DNA of 18,566 nucleotides from NCBI GenBank assembly GCA_002309305.1, contig DBWR01000008.1:26307-44872 (forward strand). The letters run 5' to 3'. Origin of the DNA: Treponema sp. UBA1233. Lineage in GTDB: Bacteria > Spirochaetota > Spirochaetia > Treponematales > Treponemataceae. The notes under the pieces were generated by a model, which was given only the letters and a program-made list of their open reading frames with translations, had not been told where the DNA came from and made no database searches. The position numbers and the translations under genes are program-made. This document shows, piece after piece, positions 8,606-15,455 of the stretch (position 1 is the first letter of the stretch; each line of letters begins with the position of its first letter).

Positions 8606-8620
8606 AATAAGAGTTATACT
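8592..8620 (+). promoter_or_regulatory. Rightward promoter for the C-S lyase/rrf2 operon
   Basis: TTGACT (8592-8597) and TATACT (8615-8620) are 17 bp apart. Predicted start near 8627, giving a leader of about 77 nt. The -35 lies inside operator A, and the -10 overlaps that of the leftward promoter. Confidence 0.7.
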
Positions 8621-8641
8621 ATAATTAACCTACTAAGTCAA
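8613..8641 (-). promoter_or_regulatory. Leftward promoter for the nitrogenase-like/cysK operon
   Basis: On the reverse strand TTGACT (8636-8641) and TATAAC (8613-8618) are 17 bp apart. Predicted start near 8606, about 48 nt before the ATG at 8558. It shares four bases of its -10 with the rightward promoter, so two polymerases cannot bind at once. Confidence 0.7.
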
Positions 8642-8646
8642 TAGGA
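8628..8646. promoter_or_regulatory. Operator B, mirror copy of operator A
   Basis: ACCTACTAAGTCAATAGGA is operator A inverted, with one internal change within the 18-bp arm and an altered last base. It covers the -35 of the leftward promoter. The arms are separated by 22 bp, about two helical turns, so two regulator dimers would sit on the same face. Confidence 0.65.
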
Positions 8647-8703
8647 ATTATTAAAAAAAATTGACGAACTTAAAAAAAAGATGCCAACTGGAAGGAGTTA
8701 ATG

Positions 8704-9885
8704 ATGGAATGGGATTTTAACAAGATAACCGACCGGCATGACACTGGTGCCGTAAAAATTGATTTGGCCGTTGCAAGGGGAAAGCCCGCCGACGTACTTT
8801 CGCTTTGGGTTGCGGACATGGACTTCCCGACTTCCCCGGTAATTCTTGAGGCACTGCACAAAAGGATTGACCATGGAATTTTCGGCTATTCATGCCCGGA
8901 TGATGCTTTTCACAAGGCTTTGTCCAACTGGCTGAAAAACGAACATGGTTTTACATATGAACGCCACGACATGGTGAGTACTCCAGGCGTTGTTTTTGCC
9001 ATAGCCACCGCAATCAAGGCATATACCGCGGAAGGTGAAAGCGTCCTGATTCAGACTCCAGTTTACTATCCGTTCAAGAACATGATAGAGGCAAATAAGC
9101 GTAGGCTTGTGACTTCCCCACTTTTTGAAAAGGACGGAAAATGGCAGATTGATTTTGAAGACTTTGAGAAAAAGATAAGGGAAAACGACGTAAAGCTCTT
9201 TATCCTGTGCAGCCCCCATAATCCCGTAAGCCGTGTCTGGACCAAAAATGAGCTGGAACGCATTGCGGAAATATGCCTCAAGTACAATGTGATTGTCTTT
9301 GCGGACGAGATTCACAACGACTTTGTTTACGAGCCCAACGTGCACACGGTTTTTTCAAGCCTGTCACCGGAGGTCGCACAAAACAGCATAGTTTCAATGT
9401 CACCCAGCAAGACGTTCAACCTGGCGGGATTACAGTTTTCAACAAACTTCATCGAGAACCCGGCCCTGCGTGCAAAATTCAAGATTGAACGTGACAAAAC
9501 CGGTTACGACGAACCGAGCCTGATGGGAATGGTTGCAGCCCGCGCCGCTTACGAAGGGGGAAAACCGTGGCTTGAGGCACTTAAACGTCATCTTTTGGAA
9601 AACATAGCCTTTGTGCGTTCATATCTAAAGGAAAAAATTCCACAGGCACGACTCATTGAACCGGAAGGTACATTCCTCCTGTGGATTGACTTTTCGGAGC
9701 TGGGCATCTCTGACGGAGAGCTTGACGACCTGATTGTAAACAGGGCAAAAGTCTGGCTTGACCGCGGTACGATGTTCGGTCCTGAAGGAAAATGCTATCA
9801 GAGGATAAACATTGCCACACCCCAGGCGCTGTTAAAGGAAGCCATAGACAGGATAAGCCGGGCGTTACAGGCAGACGGAAAATGA
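8704..9885 (+). CDS. patB: PatB/MalY-type PLP-dependent C-S beta-lyase (cystathionine beta-lyase family)
   Basis: A 393-residue fold-type I aminotransferase-like enzyme. MalY/PatB hallmarks are the WDF opening, LSLWVADMDFP (32-42), TPVYYPF (118-124), PHNPVSRVW (171-179), the PLP-binding DEIHNDF (201-207) and the Schiff-base lysine K236 in SPSKTFNLAGL. These enzymes split cystathionine, cysteine S-conjugates or similar thioethers to a thiol, pyruvate and ammonia. Two adjacent ATGs exist. The one at 8704 is preferred because it lies six bases from the AAGGAG ribosome site, while 8701 is only three away. The rrf2 gene follows after 29 nt. Its place opposite a cysteine synthase operon fits a role in sulfur salvage. 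The exact substrate, and whether it has a MalY-like regulatory function, cannot be read. Confidence 0.88.
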   Translation: MEWDFNKITDRHDTGAVKIDLAVARGKPADVLSLWVADMDFPTSPVILEALHKRIDHGIFGYSCPDDAFHKALSNWLKNEHGFTYERHDMVSTPGVVFAIATAIKAYTAEGESVLIQTPVYYPFKNMIEANKRRLVTSPLFEKDGKWQIDFEDFEKKIRENDVKLFILCSPHNPVSRVWTKNELERIAEICLKYNVIVFADEIHNDFVYEPNVHTVFSSLSPEVAQNSIVSMSPSKTFNLAGLQFSTNFIENPALRAKFKIERDKTGYDEPSLMGMVAARAAYEGGKPWLEALKRHLLENIAFVRSYLKEKIPQARLIEPEGTFLLWIDFSELGISDGELDDLIVNRAKVWLDRGTMFGPEGKCYQRINIATPQALLKEAIDRISRALQADGK

Positions 9886-9914
9886 TGAAACAACAAGTTG
9901 AATAGGAGATCGAA

Positions 9915-10340
9915 ATGTTAAAAATTTCAACACGCGGACAATATGCACTGCTGATTATGATGGACCTTGCCGAAGCCGGGGATGAAAGCTACATTCCGCT
10001 CAAAACCCTTTCGCACAGACGGAATCTGTCGGTAAAGTATCTTGAACAGATTCTGATTCACCTTGGGAAAAGCGGTCTCGTCATCGGATCCAGGGGAACA
10101 AACGGAGGATACAGGCTTTCGCGTCCGGTAAACGATTACACTGCGGGAGACATTCTTCGTGCAATGGAAGGGGAACTATCTCCCAGGGGTGCTTCGGAAA
10201 ACAACCATCTTGAGTCCGAGGGCAACGATTTTTTCTGGAAGGAATTTACTACAAACATAAACAACTTTGTAGATTCAATAACCCTTGATGAGCTTGTGCA
10301 AAAAAACAGGGCCTTTGTGGGCTACGATTACTGCATCTGA
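9915..10340 (+). CDS. Rrf2-family regulator, CymR-like, with a CysK-docking-type C-terminus
   Basis: This 141-residue protein starts with the Rrf2 winged helix: MLKISTRGQYALLIM, the recognition region LSVKYLEQIL (38-47), and the wing RGTNGGYRLSR (60-70), then a dimerisation helix. It lacks the three Fe-S cysteines of IscR/NsrR; its only Cys is C140. It resembles Bacillus subtilis CymR in length and layout, including TAGDILRAMEG (76-86). CymR represses cysteine genes together with CysK. The last four residues here are D-Y-C-I, close to the D-Y-V-I end of a plant serine acetyltransferase that binds the CysK active site. With cysK in the divergent operon, a CysK-dependent repressor of both operons through operators A and B is the best hypothesis. 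The ribosome site AGGAG is well placed. The gene converges on the 10358-11650 gene with 17 nt between them. Confidence 0.88.
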   Translation: MLKISTRGQYALLIMMDLAEAGDESYIPLKTLSHRRNLSVKYLEQILIHLGKSGLVIGSRGTNGGYRLSRPVNDYTAGDILRAMEGELSPRGASENNHLESEGNDFFWKEFTTNINNFVDSITLDELVQKNRAFVGYDYCI

Positions 10341-10357
10341 GTAAAGGGGACTTGTGC

Positions 10358-11650
10358 TTATCGTACTGTTCTTGCCAGACGTAATCCATATCCGCTGGTC
10401 CTGACATACGGGGTGTTTGAGCTTGTATTGATGTTTCCGCGTGAGTAATATGTTCCGCCCTGCTGGATCCTGTATAAGCCGCTTCCCAGAGAATCTTCTG
10501 CTGAAGAATCCGAAATGAACTTTGCGGTACTGTCCCAGCACCATTCGCTTACATTACCGTCCAAATCATAGAGGCCTTTGTCATTGGGCTTGAATTTTGC
10601 CACTTCATGAGTGCGTGCATTGCTGTTATCTGCATTCCAAGACGGACTGCCGCTTCCTGCCGCTTTTTTCCATTCCGCCAGAGTTGGTAGCCTGAATCCG
10701 TTTGCTTCCGGTTTTGCGGATACCCTCTGCCATAGTCCAAGAATTGAACTTTCGTCATCTTCCGGGACTTCTCCCCACTGATCGGGATTGCTTGTTCCCG
10801 CTATGACATATACTGGTTCAAGGCCTTCCCTCATGCTCAAGAGGTTGCAGAATTTTACCGCATCAAACCAACTGATGTTGTCTGCCGGCCTGTAGTCCTG
10901 AACTTCTCCTGTAGAAGGAACCCTGACGTTTCCGCTGAAATGGCTGTGATTTTCCTTCATGATGTTGTAATAAAGGACTTGAGTCACTTCTACGGCTGCA
11001 ATCTCGTAGTCACCCATGTTTATCATGTATGAAGGTCCCATCTCTATGCGTGCGTATGTGTCGCCGGACGGAACTTCCTTGATAAAATCGTTTATTGCAA
11101 AAACTGCCGTATCGTAACTTGTATTCTCAGCGGGGAATGTATCCGGCCATCTTGTAATTGAACCCAGGTAATAGGGACCTATATCAAGCTTTTCAAATAC
11201 ATTCAGCGGAGAGCCATACAATCCCTTGAGGGTGCTTGTGGAAGAACCGTGAGAATTCTTTCCGCCACTCAATTTGAAGGTGAGGGTTACGGTATTGCGG
11301 GTGTAGTAGACGTTAACTGCCATCACTCCATCCTGATCTGTCTGGACGATAAGACCTGCTGCGGTAAAGCCCTTGAATTCCTCATCATTTCTTGCAAGGC
11401 TTTGAAGGGCAGTTCCCTTGGGGATGAATTTGTCTTCGGTATATTTTTCTATTTCGGTATAATGCTCAAGGTCAAGGTTTTGGGTAAGGTGCCGGACTCT
11501 GTTTGCGTCTGCTGATGTATAATCCTTGAAGAGTAGGGTAAGGTCTACTGTTACCGTTCCGTCGCCGTTGATGGTTTTTCCCTCGGTTGTCTTGCAGGAA
11601 ATGAACAATAGAGAAAATAAAATTGCAAAGACGGTGATTTTAAGTTTCAT
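10358..11650 (-). CDS. Lipoprotein with degenerate InlB-type repeat and SUMF1/FGE-like domain
   Basis: The 430-residue protein begins with a lipoprotein signal (MKLKITVFAILFSLLFISC, lipid Cys C19), so it should be membrane-anchored outside the cytoplasm. Residues about 112-185 look like a degenerate InlB B-type repeat (YYTRNTVTLTFKLSGG, and FPAENTSYDTAVF at the end). Residues about 201-430 form a SUMF1-type C-lectin fold: EVTQVLYYNIM (221-231), GFRLPTLAEWKKAA (318-331), DLDGNVSEWCWD (362-373) and the closing GYGLRLAR (420-427). The paired active-site cysteines of genuine formylglycine-generating enzyme are not seen after GGTYYSRG, and no sulfatase is nearby, so oxidase activity is unlikely. 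A binding or structural surface role is more likely. Its ATG follows a run of five G. Confidence 0.85.
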   Translation of the reverse strand: MKLKITVFAILFSLLFISCKTTEGKTINGDGTVTVDLTLLFKDYTSADANRVRHLTQNLDLEHYTEIEKYTEDKFIPKGTALQSLARNDEEFKGFTAAGLIVQTDQDGVMAVNVYYTRNTVTLTFKLSGGKNSHGSSTSTLKGLYGSPLNVFEKLDIGPYYLGSITRWPDTFPAENTSYDTAVFAINDFIKEVPSGDTYARIEMGPSYMINMGDYEIAAVEVTQVLYYNIMKENHSHFSGNVRVPSTGEVQDYRPADNISWFDAVKFCNLLSMREGLEPVYVIAGTSNPDQWGEVPEDDESSILGLWQRVSAKPEANGFRLPTLAEWKKAAGSGSPSWNADNSNARTHEVAKFKPNDKGLYDLDGNVSEWCWDSTAKFISDSSAEDSLGSGLYRIQQGGTYYSRGNINTSSNTPYVRTSGYGLRLARTVR

Positions 11651-11730
11651 GACATTACCCCCGTTGAATTATCGGCTTTTTCCCCACTATATATAAGGTA
11701 AAAAACGAAGCTGGTTCTGGGGTGTAAAGT

Positions 11731-12900
11731 CTATTTTATGGCCCTAAGAATGGCTTGAACCTTGTCCGTCTTTTCCCATGGGAATTCATCCCTTCCAAAG
11801 TGTCCGTAAGTTGCCGTTGCACTGTAAATCGGGCGCTTTAAGTCCAGGGTCTTTATGATTCCAGCAGGGCTTGTGTCAAAGACTTCCTTTACCGCCTTGA
11901 CGATTTTTTCCTCAGGAACTTTTGCAGTACCGAAAGTTCCTGCCATGATGCTTACCGGGAACGGAACACCGATGGCATAGGCAAGCTGAATCTCACAACG
12001 CTCGGCCAAATCTGCCGCAATGATGTTCTTTGCGATGTAACGTGCCATGTATGCCGCAGAACGGTCCACTTTGCTGGGGTCTTTTCCGCTGAACGCACCG
12101 CCACCGTGCCTTCCCATTCCACCGTAAGTGTCAACGATGATTTTTCTTCCCGTAAGGCCTGAGTCACCAACCGGACCACCTATACAGAACTGGCCTGTCG
12201 GATTTACGAAGAACTTTGTATTTGAATCCAATAGACCTGTGGGTTCCAGAACTGGCTTTATGACCTTTTCGATTACAGTCTGCTTGATTTCCTCATGCTT
12301 GATTCCTGGGTCGTGCTGCTGTGAAAGGACTACAGTGTCAATCCTTACAGGCTTGTGGCCCTCGTATTCTATTGTGACCTGCCCCTTTGAGTCCGGCCTG
12401 AACCACTTGATTGCTCCAGATTTCCTCAGTTCCGCTGACTTTATCATGAGCTTGTGGGCAAACATGATCGGTGCCGGCATAAGTTCCGGGGTTTCCTTGC
12501 ATGCAAAACCGAACATCATGCCCTGGTCGCCCGCACCCTGCTGTCCTTCAAATTCCTTGAGTCCGGTTCCAACGACACCCTGGTTGATGTCCTGTGACTG
12601 GGCGTGAATCATATTCATGACTGCCATTGAATTGTAGTCCAGACCGTAATCCGGATTTGAATATCCTATGCGCTTTGCAACATCGCGTGCCACCTGCTGA
12701 ACGTCAACATAGGCCTCGGTGTTGATTTCTCCACCAACAAGGATGAGTGCCTGGCATGCAAAAGTTTCAGCGGCAACATGGCTTTCTTTATCTTGTCTAA
12801 GGCATTCGTCAAGAATACCGTCGCTAATCTGGTCGCAGATTTTATCGGGATGACCTTCGCCAACAGATTCAGAAGTAAACAGATATCTTTTATTTTCCAT
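11731..12900 (-). CDS. metK: S-adenosylmethionine synthetase
   Basis: The 389-residue enzyme makes S-adenosylmethionine from methionine and ATP. Family signatures are ESVGEGHPDKICDQISD (11-27, with catalytic H17), GAGDQGMMFG (122-131) and GGGAFSGKDPSKVDRS (266-281), and the length is normal. The frame stays open upstream to 13080, but the start at 12900 is chosen: homologues start at this point, a GGAGG site precedes it, a promoter lies at 12924-12952, and the extra codons would run through a palindromic repeat. It is transcribed in the same direction as the SUMF1 lipoprotein 80 nt downstream. It belongs to methionine metabolism, as do the sulfur genes at 4669-10340, but it is a separate unit. 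Confidence 0.97.
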   Translation of the reverse strand: MENKRYLFTSESVGEGHPDKICDQISDGILDECLRQDKESHVAAETFACQALILVGGEINTEAYVDVQQVARDVAKRIGYSNPDYGLDYNSMAVMNMIHAQSQDINQGVVGTGLKEFEGQQGAGDQGMMFGFACKETPELMPAPIMFAHKLMIKSAELRKSGAIKWFRPDSKGQVTIEYEGHKPVRIDTVVLSQQHDPGIKHEEIKQTVIEKVIKPVLEPTGLLDSNTKFFVNPTGQFCIGGPVGDSGLTGRKIIVDTYGGMGRHGGGAFSGKDPSKVDRSAAYMARYIAKNIIAADLAERCEIQLAYAIGVPFPVSIMAGTFGTAKVPEEKIVKAVKEVFDTSPAGIIKTLDLKRPIYSATATYGHFGRDEFPWEKTDKVQAILRAIK

Positions 12901-12923
12901 AATGAGTCCTCCACCTATTGGAT

Positions 12924-12952
12924 AATATACAGCATAAATGAAGAAAAGTCCA
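12924..12952 (-). promoter_or_regulatory. Promoter for metK
   Basis: Reverse-strand TGGACT (12947-12952) and TATATT (12924-12929) are 17 bp apart. The leader would be only about 17 nt, which leaves no room for a SAM riboswitch. The -35 is 10 bp from the end of palindromic element 1. Confidence 0.45.
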
Positions 12953-12961
12953 TTGAAAAAC

Positions 12962-13184
12962 ATGTGTGGAAGGCAAGTGCAAAAAAATAATAATGAGGAA
13001 GCACTTTCATTTCCGGCGGGAACCGTGTCGCCAAGGCAAGGTGTGCGGTAATTGGTATTAAGGTCGCTTTCGCTCCCCACCGCACAAATGCCTTGTCGCC
13101 CCGAACCCCGCCTGCATTACAGTGCTTCCTCAATCATCTGTTTACCATTTACATTAACGTTTATGGCACTTGCCTTCCACACAT
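12962..13184 (-). repeat. Palindromic element 1 (inverted, diverged copy)
   Basis: The 340-base stretch between metK and the sugar-binding protein gene holds no gene but this element. Perfect 19-base terminal inverted repeats (12962-12980 and 13166-13184) enclose a second stem, GAGGAAGCACT (12995-13005) with AGTGCTTCCTC (13121-13131), and further GC-rich inner pairing. Its reverse complement aligns with elements 2 and 3 at both ends and at both inner stems, but the central part differs. It has no coding capacity. A MITE-like element or structured insulator/terminator is inferred. Confidence 0.8.
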
Positions 13185-13240
13185 CTTTATGAAGAAAAAG
13201 ATAGAACCACATGGAAGTCCCTTTAATCAAAATGATTCAA

Positions 13241-14824
13241 TTACTTGAATTGGTTTTCAGCGTAATATCCAGAATCAATCAACAGTGATTTGTAGTTGTC
13301 CTTTGTTGCATAAACTGGTTCGCAAAGATATGAAGGAATGATTCCTGTTCCGTTGTCATAGGTTCTTATGTCATTGATAGAAGGTTGGGAGCCACTTATG
13401 ATTGAATCAGCCATTTCAACTGCCTTTGAAGCGAGAGTACGAGTGTCCTTGAAAACAGACATTGACTGGACCCCCTTAAGTATGTTCTTTACAGATGGAA
13501 TATCACAGTCCTGACCAGTGATTATCGGGAAATTGCTGGCATCATAACCTGCATAAATAAGGGCATTAGTAACGCCGTTTGCTATGGAGTCGTTAGAGCA
13601 ATAGACTGCGTCAAGCTTTTTGCCTTTTGGACCATATCCATTAGCTTTTATGAGGTTTTCCATTCGCCTTTGAGCTTCTTCTGTTGACCAGTTTGTAGTA
13701 GAGCATTTTGCCTTTGTTGTTTGACCGGAAGGGCATACGATTACACCACTGTCGATGTATGGTTTTAGAACATCCATTGCACCATAGAAGAAGAAATTGA
13801 CGTTGTTGTCACCTGGGTCACCAGTGAAGAATTCCATGTAAACTGGATTTGAAGCTGAGCGTCTCTTGAGTCCGAGCTTTTCTACGAGATAATCGCCCTG
13901 TGTTGTTCCAGCCTTGTAGTTGTCGAAAGTAACATAATAAGAAACCGCATCAGAATTCATTATCAAGCGCTCATAGGAAATGACGGAAATCTTCTTCTTT
14001 TTTGCAGTATCGAGAACATTTCTAAGGGCGGTACCATCGATAGGTGCAATGATCAAAACCTTGCAGTTGTTATTTATCATATCTTTAATTTGAGAAATTT
14101 GTGTATCGATATTATTAACCGCAAACCGAAGGTCTACCTGGTAGCCGAGTTTTTCCAATTGTGACTTCATGTTTGCACCATCTTGGTTCCAACGTTGCAA
14201 GCTTTTTGTAGGCATGGAAATACCGATTTTTGTAAATTTTGTGTTAGACCTTGTAGGTTCGTTGAAAGACCAATCGGTATCTTCCAATGCTTTATTTATC
14301 TGTTCCCATTCGGCATCCCAATCAATATCTTCAAGTTCTTTGAGTGCCTGCTCCCACTCGGTATTCCAATCAAGGCTTTCCCATTTTTGTTGTAATTGTT
14401 GTAAAGCGGCGTAGGAAGGGTTCAGTTTTTCGTAGTTTTCTGATATATCTTTTGAATATGAATGAAGTAGAGAATAGTCTTTTGAATTATTTTCCTTCAA
14501 GAATGTTTCTTCTAGGCTTATAATAAAACTTCCCAGAGCCATCATATTGAATTTTTCTATGCAGTTTGCACCTCTGATTCCATACTTATGTAAAATCTTG
14601 ATGACATCGTTCTTTTGTGCGTCGGAAGCTGTTATCTGCCCAATGCCGAAAAAATAGGTATATGCCTTGAGTTCGTTAACTTCTTCGACAATTGGCTGTA
14701 GGTTTTTTATCCAGTTTTGAACATCACTGTTGGTAAGATTTAGGCTGTCTGGTTCTGAAAATAAAGATAAGGAAAAAGAAAAACATAATAAAACCATAAT
14801 AGCTTTTTTAACCATTGTTTTCAT
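13241..14824 (-). CDS. Secreted sugar-binding-type periplasmic protein with N-terminal helical repeat extension
   Basis: The start at 14824 follows a perfect AGGAGG site and gives a 527-residue protein with a signal peptide (MKTMVKKAIMVLLCFSFSLS, no lipobox). Residues about 197-527 are a type I periplasmic-binding fold of the xylose/multiple-sugar (ChvE/XylF-like) group: KIGISMPTKSLQRW, CKVLIIAPIDG, EFFTGDPGDNN, VYCSNDSIANG, PIITGQDCD. Residues 25-195 are an extension not normal for this family. They include a 16-residue tandem repeat (L151-D166, I167-D182, then a partial copy) with D-W and E-W-E-Q at fixed places. No ABC permease or ATPase gene adjoins it, so it may serve a distant transporter or a chemoreceptor. 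The frame extends to 15007, but that part runs into a repeat element and is rejected. Confidence 0.82.
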   Translation of the reverse strand: MKTMVKKAIMVLLCFSFSLSLFSEPDSLNLTNSDVQNWIKNLQPIVEEVNELKAYTYFFGIGQITASDAQKNDVIKILHKYGIRGANCIEKFNMMALGSFIISLEETFLKENNSKDYSLLHSYSKDISENYEKLNPSYAALQQLQQKWESLDWNTEWEQALKELEDIDWDAEWEQINKALEDTDWSFNEPTRSNTKFTKIGISMPTKSLQRWNQDGANMKSQLEKLGYQVDLRFAVNNIDTQISQIKDMINNNCKVLIIAPIDGTALRNVLDTAKKKKISVISYERLIMNSDAVSYYVTFDNYKAGTTQGDYLVEKLGLKRRSASNPVYMEFFTGDPGDNNVNFFFYGAMDVLKPYIDSGVIVCPSGQTTKAKCSTTNWSTEEAQRRMENLIKANGYGPKGKKLDAVYCSNDSIANGVTNALIYAGYDASNFPIITGQDCDIPSVKNILKGVQSMSVFKDTRTLASKAVEMADSIISGSQPSINDIRTYDNGTGIIPSYLCEPVYATKDNYKSLLIDSGYYAENQFK

Positions 14825-14852
14825 CCAAAACCTCCTGTTAGGTGCTGCGTTT

Positions 14853-14861
14853 ATTTTAACA
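14853..14861 (-). promoter_or_regulatory. Extended -10 promoter for the sugar-binding protein gene
   Basis: The reverse strand reads TGTTAAAAT, an extended -10 box, about 29 nt before the coding start at 14824. There is no convincing -35. Confidence 0.4.
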
Positions 14862-14923
14862 CATAAACAATAACAAGAAAAGGATAAAACATGAAATGTA
14901 CATTTTCTGGTAAAATGTGTTGT

Positions 14924-15177
14924 GGAAGGCAAGTGCAATAACTGATAAACAGAATAGAAAAAAAAGAAATCGAGGAAGTGCTGCAATGTAGGCGGGGTTC
15001 GGGACAAGAATACATTTGCAAGGGTTGTTTTTGTGGCCTGAATTGTTGGCTGTAGGATTATTGTCTAGTAGTTTGTCCCGGCTCATGTAGGCTTGGCACG
15101 GTTCCCACCTGGAATGGAAGCACTTCCTTGTAAATAATTAATTGTATTTGATTTATGAAGATTTGCACTTGCCTTCC
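14924..15177 (+). repeat. Palindromic element 2
   Basis: The 412-base stretch between the sugar-binding protein gene and the DUF3791 gene holds two divergent promoters and this element. The terminal inverted repeats are GGAAGGCAAGTGCAA (14924-14938) and its complement (15163-15177). Inner stems are GAGGAAGTGCT (14972-14982) with AGCACTTCCTT (15119-15129), and GGGACAA (15001-15007) with TTGTCCC (15073-15079). It matches element 3 at nearly every base of about 250. A reading frame on its reverse strand is a by-product of the repeat, since the same peptide appears in element 3. Confidence 0.85.
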
Positions 15178-15207
15178 GCAATCCTACATGACGGAATGGA
15201 ATATATG

Positions 15208-15216
15208 TGGTATAAT
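15208..15216 (+). promoter_or_regulatory. Extended -10 promoter for the DUF3791/DUF3990 cassette
   Basis: TGGTATAAT is a perfect extended -10 box. The predicted start near 15223 gives a very short leader before the ATG at 15237. The -35 region (about 15188) is weak and lies 10 bp past the end of element 2. Confidence 0.55.
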
Positions 15217-15236
15217 TGGATTGGAGAATAGGGAAA

Positions 15237-15455
15237 ATGAACGAGCAGCAGCAGATTTTATACATGCAGGTGCGGATTCTCAGAATGGCCTCGGACCGCT
15301 TTGGGATTTCACTAAAGGAAGCGGCAGGATTGTTCAGGAAATATGAGGTTTTGTCGTACATTCGTGTGGGTTGGGGCATTTTTCATACGGAAGGAGATGA
15401 GGCTGTCTTTTTGGATGTCAGACAATTTCTTAAAAAAAAGGGTGCGGATGTATGA
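15237..15455 (+). CDS. DUF3791-family small protein, likely antitoxin-side partner
   Basis: This 72-residue protein (MNEQQQILYMQVRILRMASD) fits the DUF3791 pattern: a helical start, ISLKEAAGLFRKYEVLSYI in the middle and an HTEGDEAVFLDV end. DUF3791 genes are typically found next to DUF3990 genes, as here. The start at 15237 follows a G-rich ribosome site. Its stop overlaps the start of the next gene as ATGA, so translation is coupled. A role as antitoxin or substrate-adaptor is inferred from the pairing and has no direct motif. Confidence 0.72.
   Translation: MNEQQQILYMQVRILRMASDRFGISLKEAAGLFRKYEVLSYIRVGWGIFHTEGDEAVFLDVRQFLKKKGADV

Noticed and set aside
9915..10340. IscR/NsrR-type Fe-S sensing regulator
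   Set aside because: The three clustered cysteines of those proteins are absent; the single Cys is next to the C-terminus.
12901..12960. SAM riboswitch upstream of metK
   Set aside because: The predicted leader is about 17 nt and no SAM-type fold is seen.
12901..13080. Longer metK frame up to 13080
   Set aside because: The extra 60 codons cross element 1 and the metK promoter and do not match the family; the ATG at 12900 has a good ribosome site.
14825..15007. N-terminal extension of the sugar-binding protein to 15007
   Set aside because: It runs through palindromic element 2, and the signal peptide and AGGAGG site mark the start at 14824.
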